Below, one piece after another: positions 14,346-14,899 of a stretch of DNA of 14,899 nucleotides (its first letter is position 1; each line of letters opens with the position of its first letter). The stretch is from JAWLBW01 sp041687475. GTDB taxonomy: Bacteria; J088; JAWLBW01. The notes below the pieces were generated by a model, which saw nothing but the letters and a program-made list of their open reading frames with translations, was not told where the DNA came from and did no database searches. The stretch spans positions 1 through 14,899 of the forward strand of contig JAWLBW010000094.1 of assembly GCA_041687475.1 (NCBI GenBank), read 5' to 3'. The translations under genes and the position numbers were made by a program.

Positions 14346-14371
14346 GGAATGAAATGCGTCCCATGCGAATC
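14346..14371 (+). promoter_or_regulatory. ECF-type promoter candidate for the divergent LTxxQ gene
   Basis: GGAATGA (14346-14352), 13 nt and CGAATC (14366-14371). It differs from the sigma-cluster motif in one of the 13 box bases, with identical spacing. The leader to ATG 14471 would be about 93 nt. This places the secreted LTxxQ protein in the likely regulon of the neighbouring sigma factor. Confidence 0.6.
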
Positions 14372-14470
14372 TAAGGGGTAGATGGTCGGCCGGGCACACC
14401 CGACAGCTGCTTCGACGTGCCTGCCCCCCATTTTCCGTCAATTGGTTTGCATGATATCCGGGAGGTATCC

Positions 14471-14854
14471 ATGAACGGAATGAAAACTGCACGCGCCATG
14501 GCCTTTTCCTTTGCACTCGCCGGTTTCGGCCTGGCCGGCGTCTCGACCGAGGCCGAGGCGCGACCGAAGGGTAAGATGGCCATGAGTGTCGACGACAGGC
14601 TGGAAAGGCTCGACCAGAAACTCGACCTGACCGATGATCAGGTTGAACAGCTGCGCCCCATTCTCGAAGAGCAACAGACCGAGATGCAGCGTATGCGCGA
14701 CGAGATGATGCAGCTGCACGACGAGACGCATGAGAAGATGAACGAAGTGTTGAACGCCGAGCAGGTCGAGAAGCTCGAGCAGATGAAGCAGGAAAAGAAG
14801 GAAAAATATCGGAAGTACCATCAGCAGAAGTCAGAACAGCCCGACCGGCAATAA
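14471..14854 (+). CDS. Secreted LTxxQ-motif protein (Spy/CpxP-like periplasmic chaperone family)
   Basis: A 127-residue precursor with a signal peptide: hydrophobic AMAFSFALAGFGLAGVS, then cleavage after A30 (AEA before RPKG). The mature part is highly charged and helical, with two family motifs, LTDDQ (53-57) and LNAEQ (94-98), each starting a helix. Between them is a Met- and His-containing helix, and the tail is lysine-rich (KQEKKEKYRKYHQQ). This is the Spy/CpxP/ZraP hooked-hairpin pattern, which helps keep envelope proteins folded or dampens stress signalling. ATG 14471 is fixed by GGGAGG (14460-14465), 5 nt upstream; an earlier in-frame ATG at 14417 would bury the signal peptide. It is divergent from the ECF sigma cluster, shares its promoter motif, and has a hairpin just downstream. 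The family is clear; chaperone versus metal binding is open. Confidence 0.87.
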   Translation: MNGMKTARAMAFSFALAGFGLAGVSTEAEARPKGKMAMSVDDRLERLDQKLDLTDDQVEQLRPILEEQQTEMQRMRDEMMQLHDETHEKMNEVLNAEQVEKLEQMKQEKKEKYRKYHQQKSEQPDRQ

Positions 14855-14868
14855 CCATCGCGGAAGTC

Positions 14869-14899
14869 GCGGCATTCTACCGTTCCGGCGGAATGCCGC
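14869..14899 (+). terminator. Hairpin after the LTxxQ gene, cut by the window edge
   Basis: GCGGCATTC (14869-14877) pairs perfectly with GAATGCCGC (14891-14899), with a smaller CCG-ttc-CGG hairpin inside. It starts 14 nt after the stop codon. A T tract, if any, lies outside the window, so the terminator call is provisional. Confidence 0.55.

Overview
This is a GC-rich (about 60 % by eye) chromosomal stretch from a diderm bacterium. Signs of an outer membrane are a TolC-type protein with a signal peptide, a lipid-anchored RND adaptor, a large lipoprotein and periplasmic LTxxQ proteins. A CarD/CdnL RNA-polymerase-binding factor points to a lineage such as Spirochaetota, Myxococcota or Bdellovibrionota rather than Enterobacteria, but I cannot fix the taxon. 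A run of ten Ns at 14176-14185 shows a draft assembly. No rRNA, tRNA, CRISPR array or insertion sequence was seen.

Left part (1-1310): the 5' end of mutM (formamidopyrimidine-DNA glycosylase) and carD lie on the minus strand. A control region at 798-1026 separates carD from a divergent small orphan gene (1027-1308) that has its own promoter.

Centre (1508-8025): a four-gene plus-strand operon encodes a TetR-family repressor, a TolC-like outer-membrane channel, a membrane-fusion lipoprotein and an HAE1-type RND pump. Genes are 1 nt apart, 33 nt apart and overlapping by 4 nt. The promoter is TTGACC-17-TAGCAT. CTGAA/TTCAG half-sites cover its start point, so autorepression is likely. A strong hairpin-plus-T terminator closes the operon. 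An independent unit follows: a KefB/C-like cation:proton antiporter with an NAD-binding RCK domain, with its own promoter and terminator.

Right-centre (9928-12730): on the minus strand, an orphan 448-residue lipoprotein is followed by an unclassified P-loop kinase-like protein. Upstream is about 680 nt without a convincing gene; its last 320 nt are packed with short hairpins and may be a dispersed intergenic repeat.

Right end (12731-14899): an envelope-stress or metal-sensing module. A minus-strand cluster encodes an ECF sigma factor, a small zinc-motif-less anti-sigma factor with one membrane span, and a membrane-anchored LTxxQ (CpxP/CnrX-like) protein. Facing away on the plus strand is a secreted LTxxQ (Spy/CpxP-like) protein. 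The divergent region carries two copies of one promoter-like motif, GGAATGA-N13-CG(T/A)ATC, one facing each way. This suggests the sigma factor drives both its own cluster and the divergent chaperone-like gene. It is the most interesting system in the window.
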